Assembly (NCBI RefSeq): GCF_006170445.1
Contig: NZ_VCNA01000005.1
Coordinates: forward strand, 124,001 to 188,000
Length of the DNA stretch: 64,000 nucleotides
Origin: Brevibacillus dissolubilis
Lineage (GTDB): Bacteria; Bacillota; Bacilli; Brevibacillales; Brevibacillaceae
Direction: 5' to 3'
Shown here in pieces: positions 8,713 to 16,740 of this stretch. The position numbers and the translations under genes are program-made. Position 1 is the stretch's first letter. Every line of letters begins with the position of its first letter. The notes under the pieces are model-generated. The model ran no database searches, was not told the DNA's origin, and was given only the letters and a program-made list of their open reading frames with translations.

Positions 8713-10812
8713 ATGAAACGTGTTCGGAACAAGACAGCTATGGTGTGTGCAAGCGTTCTGTCCTTGTCAATTCTCGCTCCATCGCCTATGACACAAGCCG
8801 CCGGGGATGATATCCGTGTGGCCCTGTTTATTGACATCGGAACGGGATACCGGGGGACGGTGCCTGCTGTGACGCTGACGAGTGAGAGCGGCTTTGAGAT
8901 GAAGCTGATCGGAGCGGATGGGCGTGAATCATTGCCTGACAGCGAGGAGACGACGGCCCGTTTTCGCACAGATGAATTCCAGTTGGCTGTGATCCATACC
9001 GCTGATCTGGCTCTGGCCCAGAAGACCGCGCAGACGCTGACCCAGCAACGCTATGAGGCAGTCATCCAAGCGGAGGAAAAAGGCGGTCGGATGATGTACA
9101 CCGTCATGACCGGCTCCGCCAATACATATGAGCAAGCGACTACCTTATCCAAGCAGGTAGCAGCCAAGACCGGTACCCAGCCCAAAATCACCGGGCCACT
9201 TCATCTCGAAGCGGGCACGTATGATTCGTGGAAGGAAGCGAAGGAGTGGGAAGAGCGGTTGGAGCAGGCTGGTCTGTCGGCAGACACGGTGTATATCCAA
9301 GACGGTGATGACCTGGGGTACGCGGTCTGGATCGGCAGCGAAGTCTCCGATGCGGCCCGCGATAAGCTACAGGATCAGGCCAAAGAACTGTTCCCGCAGG
9401 TGAAATTCCGTGCCCCGCGTGCGGACAGCTACGTGATCCTGCGCCAGGTTACAGCCAATACGGGTAAAGTCAACCTGATCAATCAGTACATGATCTCACC
9501 ACAGGCGAAGCTTCAGGTCACACCCGGCGATGATGCCCGTGTTCCGCTGATCGGGGTGACAGAGCGGAGCGGACGCCGTTATCGCGGGATGATCGAATTG
9601 TTTGAGCATAAAGGATTTTTGACAGTGGTCAATGAGCTGTCGATGGAGGAATATCTGTACGGGGTTGTTGGCTCGGAGATGGCGACCGGCTGGCCGTTGG
9701 AGGCACTCAAGACGCAGGCCGTGCTTGCCCGCACCCGTGCTGTCGGGCAGGGCAACAAGTATGGCGTCGCAAATCTGTCTGATACGGTATACGAGCAAGC
9801 GTACTACGGCTATGACAAAGAGGCCGCCGATATCCGCCGTGCAGTTGACGCCACAGAGGGCGAAGTGATCTGGTACCGGGGCAAAGTGGCAGAATCGCTC
9901 TTCTATTCCAATGCAGGCGGCATGACCGCAGACGGCAAAGAGGTCTGGGGCAATTCGGTCGCTTATTTGGAGGCGGTGCCAAGCCCTGATGAATACCCGC
10001 TGAATACCGCCAAGACGTGGTACCGTGTCGCCCTCGCTGACGGGACGATCGGCTATGTACGCAGTGATTATGTCACGGTCAAATCCGGCAGAAACGCCAT
10101 CGGACTGGAGCAGGGCACGATCAACACCAGCAATCTCAACCTGCGCAGCGGCCCAAGCACCACCATTCACAAGACACTCCGCACCGCTCCAAACGGCACA
10201 CAGGTAACGATCCTGCACAAAGAACCGGAGGAGAATCCATTCGTCTGGTCGCGCGGCCCTTACACCGCCCAAGAGATGACCAAGATGATCAATGACGCCC
10301 AAGCCAAGAACAAAGGCAACAAGATCACAGGCACGCTCCAGTCTCTGGAGGTGACCAAACGAGGCGAATCAGGCCGGGTCCTGCAGATGGAGGCAGACGG
10401 CACGGTGATCAAGGTATCCTCACCAGATGCCCACCGCAGCGTGTTCGTCCAAGGTGATCAGAGCCTGCGCAGTACGAAGTTCATCGTCGAAGAGATGGGA
10501 ACCTACAGCGTGCTTGGCGCAGATGGAAAAGTGGTCAACTATCCGGCAGAAAGCCGTGATCTGAAGGCCGTCGGAAGCAGCTCCGGCACAGCCGCCACCG
10601 TCAACGGATCGAGTGAAGAATTCCTCATCCTCGATGGTTCCAATAACCTGCGCGTCGCGTCCAAGGAGCAGAAGTTCATCCTGCGCGGCAACGGCTTCGG
10701 CCATGGTCTGGGAGTCTCCCAATACGGCGCCCGCCAGATGGCGGAGCAGGGGTATGACTACAAGGATATCTTGCAACACTACTACCAAGATGTAACGATA
10801 GAAGAAGAGTAA
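8713..10812 (+). CDS. SpoIID/LytB domain protein with SPOR and SH3b domains
   Basis: 699 residues from ATG 8713, chosen because it gives a signal peptide (MKRVRNKTAMVCASVLSLSI, ending near MTQAA) and follows AAGGGGG. Two SPOR-like segments (about residues 85-150 and 155-240) would bind denuded glycan strands. The SpoIID domain has YLYGVVGSEM with the catalytic glutamate at residue 322, and its last motif FGHGLGVSQYGARQMA lies near the C-terminus. An SH3b domain (LNLRSGPST) is inserted between the two halves. SpoIID-type enzymes are lytic transglycosylases that remodel peptidoglycan. It lies 15 bases upstream of queA, so the two are probably co-transcribed. It is not spoIID itself, which sits in another locus and is shorter. 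Confidence 0.88.
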   Translation: MKRVRNKTAMVCASVLSLSILAPSPMTQAAGDDIRVALFIDIGTGYRGTVPAVTLTSESGFEMKLIGADGRESLPDSEETTARFRTDEFQLAVIHTADLALAQKTAQTLTQQRYEAVIQAEEKGGRMMYTVMTGSANTYEQATTLSKQVAAKTGTQPKITGPLHLEAGTYDSWKEAKEWEERLEQAGLSADTVYIQDGDDLGYAVWIGSEVSDAARDKLQDQAKELFPQVKFRAPRADSYVILRQVTANTGKVNLINQYMISPQAKLQVTPGDDARVPLIGVTERSGRRYRGMIELFEHKGFLTVVNELSMEEYLYGVVGSEMATGWPLEALKTQAVLARTRAVGQGNKYGVANLSDTVYEQAYYGYDKEAADIRRAVDATEGEVIWYRGKVAESLFYSNAGGMTADGKEVWGNSVAYLEAVPSPDEYPLNTAKTWYRVALADGTIGYVRSDYVTVKSGRNAIGLEQGTINTSNLNLRSGPSTTIHKTLRTAPNGTQVTILHKEPEENPFVWSRGPYTAQEMTKMINDAQAKNKGNKITGTLQSLEVTKRGESGRVLQMEADGTVIKVSSPDAHRSVFVQGDQSLRSTKFIVEEMGTYSVLGADGKVVNYPAESRDLKAVGSSSGTAATVNGSSEEFLILDGSNNLRVASKEQKFILRGNGFGHGLGVSQYGARQMAEQGYDYKDILQHYYQDVTIEEE

Positions 10813-10827
10813 AAAGGAGACTAATTC

Positions 10828-11856
10828 GTGGACGTTCAATTGTTTGATTTTGACCTGCCAGAGCATCTGATCGCGCAACATCCGCTCGAAAACCGCACAG
10901 GCTCCCGCCTGCTTACCCTACATAAAGAAACAGGCGAAGTGGCCCACCGCCAATTCACCGACCTGATCGACTACCTGCACGAAGGCGACTGTCTCGTGCT
11001 CAATGACAGCCGTGTCCTGCCTGCCCGCCTGATCGGAGTCAAGCCAGACACCGGGGCGAAGATCGAAATCCTGCTGCTCAAATCACTCGGCGATGACCGC
11101 TGGGAAACCCTCGTCAAACCAGGCAAACGATTCAAGGAAGGCGCTGTCGTCTCATTCGGCGACGGACTGCTCACCTGCACCTGTGAAGAGATCACCCCGA
11201 CAGGCGGGCGTATCGTCCGTTTTCACTATGAGGGGATCTTCTATGAAATCCTCGATAAGCTGGGCTCTATGCCGCTTCCACCGTACATCCACGCCCAGCT
11301 GGATGACCGTGAGCGCTACCAGACCGTCTACTCCCGCGAGTTAGGCTCTGCGGCAGCTCCGACAGCAGGCTTGCATTTTACCCAAGAATACCTGCAACAG
11401 ATCAAAGACAAAGGCATCGAACTGGCTTTCGTCACCTTGCATGTGGGTCTGGGTACATTCCGTCCGGTTGATGCTGATACGATTGAGGAGCATGTGATGC
11501 ACGCCGAGCACTATGAGCTTAATGAAGAGAATGCCGCGATCATCAGCCGTGCACGTGCCAATGGCCGCCGTGTGATTGCCGTAGGTACGACCTCCTGCCG
11601 CACACTGGAGACGATCGGACAAAAGCACAATGGTGCAGTGGTGGCGGATTCCGGCTGGACGGATATTTTTATCTACCCAGGTTATGAGTTCACCGTGGTC
11701 AATTCACTGCTGACCAACTTCCATCTGCCGAAGTCTACGCTTGTGATGCTGATCAGCGCACTGGCCGGACGTGAGCATGTGATGAAAGCCTATCACGAGG
11801 CGATTGAGCGGGAGTACCGGTTCTTTAGCTTTGGGGATGCGATGTTGATTTATTAA
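10828..11856 (+). CDS. queA: tRNA preQ1(34) S-adenosylmethionine ribosyltransferase-isomerase QueA
   Basis: 342 residues. It transfers and isomerises the ribosyl moiety of AdoMet onto preQ1 at tRNA position 34, giving epoxyqueuosine. The family sequence is clear throughout ([43 protein letters not shown]-type segment [31 protein letters not shown]-type segment [15 protein letters not shown]). The start is GTG at 10828 after AAAAAGGAGA. In many Bacillales queA is directly followed by tgt. Here about 13 kb of other genes separate them. Confidence 0.95.
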   Translation: MDVQLFDFDLPEHLIAQHPLENRTGSRLLTLHKETGEVAHRQFTDLIDYLHEGDCLVLNDSRVLPARLIGVKPDTGAKIEILLLKSLGDDRWETLVKPGKRFKEGAVVSFGDGLLTCTCEEITPTGGRIVRFHYEGIFYEILDKLGSMPLPPYIHAQLDDRERYQTVYSRELGSAAAPTAGLHFTQEYLQQIKDKGIELAFVTLHVGLGTFRPVDADTIEEHVMHAEHYELNEENAAIISRARANGRRVIAVGTTSCRTLETIGQKHNGAVVADSGWTDIFIYPGYEFTVVNSLLTNFHLPKSTLVMLISALAGREHVMKAYHEAIEREYRFFSFGDAMLIY

Positions 11857-11886
11857 GAGGGGGGAGCGGATGCTCCTCTTTTTTGT
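11855..11886 (+). terminator. terminator of queA
   Basis: AAGAGG-GGGGAGC / GCTCCTCTT hairpin and a run of T, ending ten bases before the left end of the transposon-like unit. Confidence 0.85.
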
Positions 11887-11891
11887 TTCGC

Positions 11892-11896
11892 ATAAG
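11892..11896. repeat. 5-bp target duplication, left copy (ATAAG)
   Basis: Identical to 13948-13952 and directly abutting the inverted repeat. Confidence 0.75.
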
Positions 11897-11928
11897 GGGG
11901 TAGTACCAAGATTTTTGACAAAACATAC
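11897..11928 (+). repeat. left terminal inverted repeat of the Tn3-type unit
   Basis: 32 bases starting GGGGTAGTACCAAG; it matches the complement of 13916-13947 with one mismatch at position 20. Weaker pairing continues to about 38 bases. Confidence 0.9.
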
Positions 11929-12184
11929 GCTCATACTTTTAATTCCAAATAGAATGATGAAGTGACGTGAAACAATGCTTTTACGTCACTTTTTTTCATA
12001 GGAAGCTGTTCAAACCGAGCGGTGAAGTGAGCATAACATACGAAAAAAGTGGCGTAAAAGTAAAGTCTCAATATGTTGGTGTAATGATGTTAGCTGCATG
12101 TTTGAAGCAAATGAGGACAAAAAAGAAAAACCGTTAAGTTGTCTGAACGGAGAAAGTTGAATTAGAAGTGTTAATAAATGAAAC
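11929..12184. other. gene-free AT-rich stretch inside the Tn3-type unit
   Basis: No coding signal. It holds a hairpin at 11960-11997 (AAGTGACGT paired with ACGTCACTT, then seven T), which could act as a rightward terminator insulating the cargo from queA read-through. A related sequence, GTGGCGTAAAAGT, lies near 12048. It may be the remnant of a resolution site or transposase region, but nothing proves this. Confidence 0.5.
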
Positions 12185-12814
12185 TTAAATCCCTGTTTTA
12201 ACGCCAAAACCTACTAAAATCAAGCCGGTTGATTTTTGGAATACTTTCTGGAATTTGGAGTTATTCAACAATTTTTTTGTGAAATCAATTACATAAACAA
12301 GGGTTAGAAACCACAATACAGCAAGTAAAGTAAGGATTGATGCTAACACAATCAATTGCTGATTTACATTTCCGTTCAAATCGATAAATTGAGGCATGAC
12401 AGTTATATAAACTAAAACAGTCTTTGGATTAAGAACATTACTAAGTAATGCTTGCAAAAAGGACTCTTTATTATGTCGACTTGAAGAATTGGTAGGTGCA
12501 TTCGCTTGTGCTTGAATTTCCTCTAAAGAAAACAAACTTTTAGCAAAAAAACTTTTTATACCCAAATAAATTAAGTAAGCAGCTCCCAAATATTTGATTG
12601 TACTAAAAAGAATTACAGACTTTGCAATAACAACAGATAATCCAAGAATAGCAATAAGCGTCCAAAAAGAAAGTCCCGTTGCCATTCCGAGAACCGTATA
12701 ACGTCCTGCTTTTGAACCATAGCTGAGCGTGTTTTTCACCAGGAGCATAGTATCTGCTCCTGGTATAACAACCATCATTGCAGCAATTGAAATGTATGTT
12801 AGTAAGCTATCCAT
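12185..12814 (-). CDS. LysE/RhtB family amino-acid exporter (cargo of the transposable unit)
   Basis: 209 residues with about six membrane segments. The family signature is present near the N-terminus (VVIPGADTMLLVKNTLSYG, equivalent to PGP-x-x-x-x-V) and LSNVLNPKTVLVYITVMPQF in the middle. LysE/RhtB proteins export amino acids or related metabolites by proton antiport. It is transcribed away from the TrmB-type gene, with which it shares a 141-base intergenic region carrying two matching operators. Control by that regulator is inferred from this arrangement. The substrate is unknown. Confidence 0.9.
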   Translation of the reverse strand: MDSLLTYISIAAMMVVIPGADTMLLVKNTLSYGSKAGRYTVLGMATGLSFWTLIAILGLSVVIAKSVILFSTIKYLGAAYLIYLGIKSFFAKSLFSLEEIQAQANAPTNSSSRHNKESFLQALLSNVLNPKTVLVYITVMPQFIDLNGNVNQQLIVLASILTLLAVLWFLTLVYVIDFTKKLLNNSKFQKVFQKSTGLILVGFGVKTGI

Positions 12815-12838
12815 GTTGCTTCTCCCTTCTTTCTCTAA

Positions 12839-12859
12839 TAGTGACTACCGGAGTAACTA
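12839..12859. promoter_or_regulatory. operator copy 1 in the exporter-regulator promoter region
   Basis: Imperfect palindrome with the pattern TAGTnACT-N5-AGTnACTA. It lies just downstream of the leftward -10 box, so a bound protein would block the exporter promoter. A second copy is at 12916-12936. Confidence 0.75.
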
Positions 12860-12867
12860 CTTACATG

Positions 12868-12897
12868 AGTATATCAGAATCATTTGAAAATAATCAA
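12868..12897 (-). promoter_or_regulatory. leftward sigma-A promoter of the LysE exporter gene
   Basis: On the minus strand, TTGATT (12892-12897), an 18-base spacer and TATACT (12868-12873). It overlaps the rightward promoter head to head. Confidence 0.7.
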
Positions 12898-12913
12898 CAG
12901 ATTTTGATAAAAT
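12884..12913 (+). promoter_or_regulatory. rightward sigma-A promoter of the TrmB-type regulator gene
   Basis: TTGAAA (12884-12889), an 18-base spacer and TAAAAT (12908-12913). The -35 boxes of the two divergent promoters are almost on top of each other, so the promoters should compete. Confidence 0.65.
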
Positions 12914-12915
12914 AT

Positions 12916-12936
12916 TAGTTACTAAGGTAGCGACTA
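12916..12936. promoter_or_regulatory. operator copy 2 in the exporter-regulator promoter region
   Basis: Same 21-base palindromic pattern as 12839-12859, centred 77 bases away and just downstream of the rightward -10 box. This suggests autorepression of the regulator. Confidence 0.75.
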
Positions 12937-12955
12937 ACGTTATGTTGGAGGGTTT

Positions 12956-13783
12956 ATGAAAGAAATCATTTTAGAAACATTAAAGAATCTAAATTTTACC
13001 GAATATGAAGCGAAAGCATATCTTACCTTATTGGAGGAATCTCCATTAACTGGATATGCAGTAGCGAAAAATTCTGGTGTACCACGTTCAAAAATATATG
13101 AAGTTCTGGATAGTCTCGCCATACGAGGAGATATTCTGGTTAGTCCTGGAAACACGCCACAGTATACTCCTGTTCCTGCAAAGGAGCTAATTAAAAACCG
13201 CCGAAGGGAAGCCGAAGAGAATTTTGAACTGGCAGAAAAATCATTAGCGGAGTTCGAACGTTCTGCAAATGACCGTGAAAATATCTGGAATATTACGGGA
13301 CAGAATGAAATAATCAATAAGGTAAAAGATTGTATATTATGTGCAAAAAAAAGAATTCTCTTAGAGGTTTGGAAAGAGGAATTCGAAGAATTGGAGTCTG
13401 AACTAAGAAAGGCAGCAAAAAGAGGGGTCAACGTAACAATTATTGCTTATGGGGAAATCGCCTCTGATTTTGCTAATGTTTACCTTCATTATATGGGTCA
13501 TGAAATTACAGAAGAGTATGGTGGACGATGGATTGTTATTAGTGCAGATGATTCAGAAGTAGTAGCAGGTATTGTCTCGCTGGGGAAAGATAGCCGTGCA
13601 GCATGGACAAGGCATGTAGGTTTAGTAATGCCAATTACAGAAGTCATGATTCATGATTTGTATCTCATGGAAATTATGGTGAAACATAGAGAACTTTTAG
13701 AGGAAAGTTTTGGGGAAAACCTCGTGAATTTACGCCATAAATTCTCGATTCACCCAGACTTTAAAAAACATTATTTAAAATAG
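12956..13783 (+). CDS. TrmB-family transcriptional regulator (cargo of the transposable unit)
   Basis: 275 residues. The N-terminal winged-helix has the TrmB pattern LKNLNFTEYEAKAYLTLL, then TGYAVAKNSGVPRSKIYEVLDSL as recognition region, followed by a coiled-coil stretch (RRREAEENFELAEKSLAEFE). The C-terminal domain (from about residue 115, LEVWKEEFEELESELRKAAKRGVNVTIIAYGE) is a phospholipase-D-like sensor fold used for ligand binding in this family. ATG 12956 follows GGAGG. It is divergent from the LysE exporter, and the two operators in between make it the likely local repressor. The ligand may be the exported substrate, which is unknown. Confidence 0.87.
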   Translation: MKEIILETLKNLNFTEYEAKAYLTLLEESPLTGYAVAKNSGVPRSKIYEVLDSLAIRGDILVSPGNTPQYTPVPAKELIKNRRREAEENFELAEKSLAEFERSANDRENIWNITGQNEIINKVKDCILCAKKRILLEVWKEEFEELESELRKAAKRGVNVTIIAYGEIASDFANVYLHYMGHEITEEYGGRWIVISADDSEVVAGIVSLGKDSRAAWTRHVGLVMPITEVMIHDLYLMEIMVKHRELLEESFGENLVNLRHKFSIHPDFKKHYLK

Positions 13784-13858
13784 AACAGCATTTCTTCATA
13801 GTAAATAGGCTGTTCTTGTTCAACTAACGGGATTCTATAGCACAGTAAACAAACAACA

Positions 13859-13899
13859 AAAGCCGGTTCTTCCTTAGAGTAGGAAAATCGGCTTTTTTC
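13859..13899 (+). terminator. terminator of the TrmB-type regulator gene
   Basis: Imperfect hairpin AAAGCCGGTTCTTCC / GGAAAATCGGCTTTTTT inside the right end of the transposable unit. Confidence 0.75.
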
Positions 13900-13915
13900 C
13901 AAAGTATGTATTTGT

Positions 13916-13947
13916 GTATGTTTTGTCCAAAATCTTGGTACTACCCC
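13916..13947 (-). repeat. right terminal inverted repeat of the Tn3-type unit
   Basis: Complement of 11897-11928 with one mismatch, ending CTACCCC and followed by the ATAAG duplication. Confidence 0.9.
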
Positions 13948-13952
13948 ATAAG
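13948..13952. repeat. 5-bp target duplication, right copy (ATAAG)
   Basis: Directly abuts the right inverted repeat; identical to 11892-11896. Confidence 0.75.
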
Positions 13953-14001
13953 GAAGAAGAGATTTTTGATCCGTACGAAAAGCAAGGGGGGATGAGCAAA
14001 C

Positions 14002-14820
14002 ATGAAAAATCGGTTTTCCATCGGGGAAATGGCGAAGCTCCATAATACGACCATAAAAACGCTGCGATACTATGATGAGATTGGTTTATTGAAGCCGATC
14101 CAAATCGATCACAACAACGGATACCGGTACTATTCAACCGAACAATTCGAACAGCTCAACACCATTCATTATCTCAAGGAGCTGGGCTTTTCTCTCAAAG
14201 AAATAGGGGTACATCTGGAACATCGGGATATTGACGGTTTTCTGGATTTGTTGAAGAAGCAAAAAGAGTTAACCGAACAGAAAATAAAAGAATTAGAACG
14301 AATCAACCGCAGATTCCAAAACCGCATCGATGACATCAATCTGGCACGGGGAATAGATGAGATGGGAGTGGTAGTCGTCAAGGATGTGAAAGAGAGGAGA
14401 ATCGTGAGGCTCATGGAGAAAATCAGTTCAGAACCAGAGCTGGAAGTCTCCCTGCGGCAATTAGAGAACCTGTCCAATATGAGTTCATCTATTTTTATTG
14501 GAGGGGTTGGGCTTACCGTTCAGATCGATCACATCAAAAATCATAAGTTTGATGAATACAACTCCATCTTTATCTTAACCGAAGAAGAAGACATCCAAAG
14601 TGAATGGGTGACAACCCTGCCGGAAGGAAAGTATGCCTGTATCTATTACCGAGGCAATCATCATGAATCCCCTGCGTTTTACCAAAACTTATTAACCTAT
14701 ATCCAAGAAAACAATCTTCAAATCATGGGAGACTCCATAGAGAGAACGATCATTGATCACTATATTTCCAAAAATAAAGAGGACTACCTGACTGAATTAC
14801 AAATCCCCGTGACCTATTGA
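14002..14820 (+). CDS. MerR-family regulator with C-terminal effector-binding domain (BmrR-like)
   Basis: 272 residues. The N-terminal MerR DNA-binding domain is clear (FSIGEMAKLHNTTIKTLRYYDEIGLLKP, then NGYRYYS), followed by the dimerisation coiled coil (LLKKQKELTEQKIKELERINRR). The C-terminal half resembles the GyrI-like ligand domain of multidrug-sensing MerR proteins such as BmrR. The ATG follows AAGGGGGG. Only 54 bases separate its start from the right end of the transposable unit, so its original promoter region may have been moved away. It is followed after 63 bases by a LysE-type exporter gene in the same direction, its likely target. Confidence 0.87.
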   Translation: MKNRFSIGEMAKLHNTTIKTLRYYDEIGLLKPIQIDHNNGYRYYSTEQFEQLNTIHYLKELGFSLKEIGVHLEHRDIDGFLDLLKKQKELTEQKIKELERINRRFQNRIDDINLARGIDEMGVVVVKDVKERRIVRLMEKISSEPELEVSLRQLENLSNMSSSIFIGGVGLTVQIDHIKNHKFDEYNSIFILTEEEDIQSEWVTTLPEGKYACIYYRGNHHESPAFYQNLLTYIQENNLQIMGDSIERTIIDHYISKNKEDYLTELQIPVTY

Positions 14821-14883
14821 CCCTCCCCTTACAGGAGGGTTTACATTTGTTTGTGAACATACATGTGAAAGGGGTTTTCTGCT

Positions 14884-15510
14884 GTGTTTGATCCAGCGAC
14901 ATTCATGCTTTTTATCGGTACAGCCATTATCTTAATTATCATTCCTGGGCCAGACCTGATCTTCACGATTACACAAGGAATGACCAATGGAAGAAAAGCC
15001 GGGGTGGTCACGGCAATGGGACTGAGTCTGGGCAACGTCGTACATACGTTAGCCGCAGCACTTGGTCTGACGCTTATCATTAAGACCTCGGTGATTGTTT
15101 TTACCATTTTTAAAACAGCGGGAACCATCTATTTGTTATTTCTTGCGTATAAAGCATTCAAGCATCGAAAGGAACCCATCAATCTGAATGATTCGAATAA
15201 CCATCCATCCAAAGGTCTGTTTCTTCGGGGATTGCTCATGAACATTCTAAATCCGAAAGTAGCGATTTTTTTCCTTACCTTTCTTCCGCAATTCGTTAAT
15301 TATCAAGCGGGGAATATTCCTCTGCAGATGTGTCTGCTGGGACTGGTGTTTATTATCTTGACCGCCGTCATATTTAGCTTGCTGGGGTATTTTGCAGGAT
15401 TTTTCCGTGAACGGTTAGTACAGAAGCCGCGTTTGAACGAGTATATGAACATCACAGCAGCCGTCATATTTTTGGGATTGGGACTCAAGCTGATTACGAC
15501 CCAAATGTAA
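14884..15510 (+). CDS. LysE/RhtB family exporter
   Basis: 208 residues, about six membrane segments. It has the family motif IIIPGPDLIFTITQGMTNGRKAG near the N-terminus and MNILNPKVAIFFLTFLPQF in the middle. It starts with GTG at 14884 after GAAAGGGG. It lies directly downstream of the MerR-type regulator gene, suggesting ligand-induced amino-acid or drug-like metabolite export. It is a diverged paralogue of the exporter in the neighbouring transposable unit. Confidence 0.88.
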   Translation: MFDPATFMLFIGTAIILIIIPGPDLIFTITQGMTNGRKAGVVTAMGLSLGNVVHTLAAALGLTLIIKTSVIVFTIFKTAGTIYLLFLAYKAFKHRKEPINLNDSNNHPSKGLFLRGLLMNILNPKVAIFFLTFLPQFVNYQAGNIPLQMCLLGLVFIILTAVIFSLLGYFAGFFRERLVQKPRLNEYMNITAAVIFLGLGLKLITTQM

Positions 15511-15665
15511 TTCGTCATATCTTTCATGTATAGTACGGATAATCTGTATGTACCTTCATGAAAAATATTATTTTTGAAGTTTTTACAGATAACAAAACGA
15601 TTGTAATAATTTGATAATAAATATATTATTGAATGGTTAGGAAATACTACATTGGAGGGAATTGT

Positions 15666-16346
15666 ATGTTATCAAAATATGCAAAAGGATTTTTGCTAAC
15701 GGCTATGTCAATCGGAGCACTTCAAGTATTGCCAACTGATGGTGCACAGGCTGCCGGAGTTTATCCTTGCGATGGTAATCCAGGGGTTTATATTTATAAA
15801 GATGCCAATTATACGGGAACTTGCAATCGTGTAGATATTGGTGATTATGCTGATTTAGCTTCTAATGGCATCACGAACGATGATGCGTCATCCATCAAGC
15901 TTGTTCATCCTTCTCCTTATCTCCGTTATGAAGCTACTCTTTACCAACACTCCAACTACCAAGGGGCAAAATCTGTATTGAGATTTGACCAACCAAAATT
16001 AGATGTGGAAAATGTTGGTAACGACAATGTTTCTTCTATGAAAATAAGAACCATACAGCAATCCGAGTTTGAGGGTGTATATTTATATGATAATCCTGGA
16101 TTCCATGGTGATTGGGTAAAGGTTACCGGTCCTGTTTCTGATCTTTCCACATTATCGTTTAATGACAGAACCACTTCCATTTATATAGTTGGAAGATATA
16201 CAGGATATGTATATACTAACGCTGGATTTTATGGAGTGAATTTGAAAATTTCTTCGGACGGAACTGGAGTTCCAACCTACGACCTAGGTGCTAGATTGGA
16301 TGGTACGAATAACTCCATTAGTTCCATTTCTGTCACTACATATTAA
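15666..16346 (+). CDS. secreted beta/gamma-crystallin domain protein
   Basis: 226 residues from ATG 15666, which follows GGAGGGA and gives a signal peptide ending near GAQAAG. The mature part has four Greek-key motifs, each ending in the calcium-binding pattern N/D-N/D-x-x-S/T-S: NDDASS, NDNVSS, NDRTTS and NNSISS. The strand starts are also typical (VYIYKDANYTG, ATLYQHSNYQG, VYLYDNPGFHG, YVYTNAGFYG). It therefore has two full beta/gamma-crystallin domains in tandem, probably binding Ca2+ outside the cell. Related proteins include inhibitors and spore-coat proteins. The exact role is unknown. It is a single gene with its own terminator. Confidence 0.88.
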   Translation: MLSKYAKGFLLTAMSIGALQVLPTDGAQAAGVYPCDGNPGVYIYKDANYTGTCNRVDIGDYADLASNGITNDDASSIKLVHPSPYLRYEATLYQHSNYQGAKSVLRFDQPKLDVENVGNDNVSSMKIRTIQQSEFEGVYLYDNPGFHGDWVKVTGPVSDLSTLSFNDRTTSIYIVGRYTGYVYTNAGFYGVNLKISSDGTGVPTYDLGARLDGTNNSISSISVTTY

Positions 16347-16405
16347 TCGGCCCCATCGACTGAACGGCCCTCTGTCAAGTAGACAATAGACAAGGGAAAA
16401 GCACG

Positions 16406-16441
16406 GACACCAACTCTGTACCTGGGTTGGTGTCTTTTTTT
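16406..16441 (+). terminator. terminator of the crystallin-domain gene
   Basis: GACACCAAC / GTTGGTGTC stem followed by seven T. Confidence 0.85.
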
Positions 16442-16464
16442 ATGCTGCAGATTCCGCTTTGTGG

Positions 16465-16533
16465 GACATAAAAATGCTCCTCCTTGCCGGAAACAGTTTT
16501 ATCATGTCAACTGTCTGCCGCTAGGGGGAGCAT
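16465..16533 (-). terminator. probable terminator of the 60-residue membrane protein gene
   Basis: ATGCTCCTCC pairs with GGGGGAGCAT across a loop of about 45 bases (16469-16530); on the minus strand it is followed by TTTTATG. Confidence 0.45.
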
Positions 16534-16557
16534 ATCAATCGCGATCGGGAGCTTTTT

Positions 16558-16740
16558 TTACTTCCTACCTTTTCGAAACGCAATAATCGTAATCGGAACG
16601 AGAATCGCCAGGACAATCAGGATATAGATGGACGCTCCGGACAACTGTCCGCCGCTTTCACGGAAGCTCATCAACAGTCCGAGGATGCCCCAGACCACAG
16701 CCATGCCATATAGAAACGCTTTTCCTTTTTGAGGATTCAA
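16558..16740 (-). CDS. small membrane protein, 60 residues
   Basis: Two hydrophobic segments (GMAVVWGILGLLMSF and SIYILIVLAILVPITIIAF), a basic start (MNPQKGK) and a basic end (FRKGRK). Reading from ATG 16740, the upstream minus-strand sequence contains AAAGGAG. I do not recognise a named family. The layout resembles small two-helix proteins common in Bacillales. Function unknown. Confidence 0.65.
   Translation of the reverse strand: MNPQKGKAFLYGMAVVWGILGLLMSFRESGGQLSGASIYILIVLAILVPITIIAFRKGRK

Larger units (their letters stand above)
11897..13947. mobile_element. transposase-less Tn3-type transposable unit carrying an exporter and its regulator
   Basis: The unit is bounded by inverted repeats at 11897-11928 and 13916-13947 that match at 31 of 32 bases and begin GGGGTAGTACC. 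The five bases ATAAG directly outside each end (11892-11896 and 13948-13952) are a target duplication. By family knowledge, ends starting GGGG, about 38 bp long, with 5-bp duplications are typical of Tn3-family elements. No transposase or resolvase gene lies inside; the cargo is a LysE-type exporter and a TrmB-type regulator. Its base composition is visibly more AT-rich than queA. It would be mobilised only by a transposase supplied elsewhere. Confidence 0.85.

Noticed and set aside
8565-8969. N-terminal extension of the WG-repeat frame
   Set aside because: It would bypass a clean ribosome binding site and signal peptide at 8564 and overlap the start region of the divergent SpoIID-like gene.
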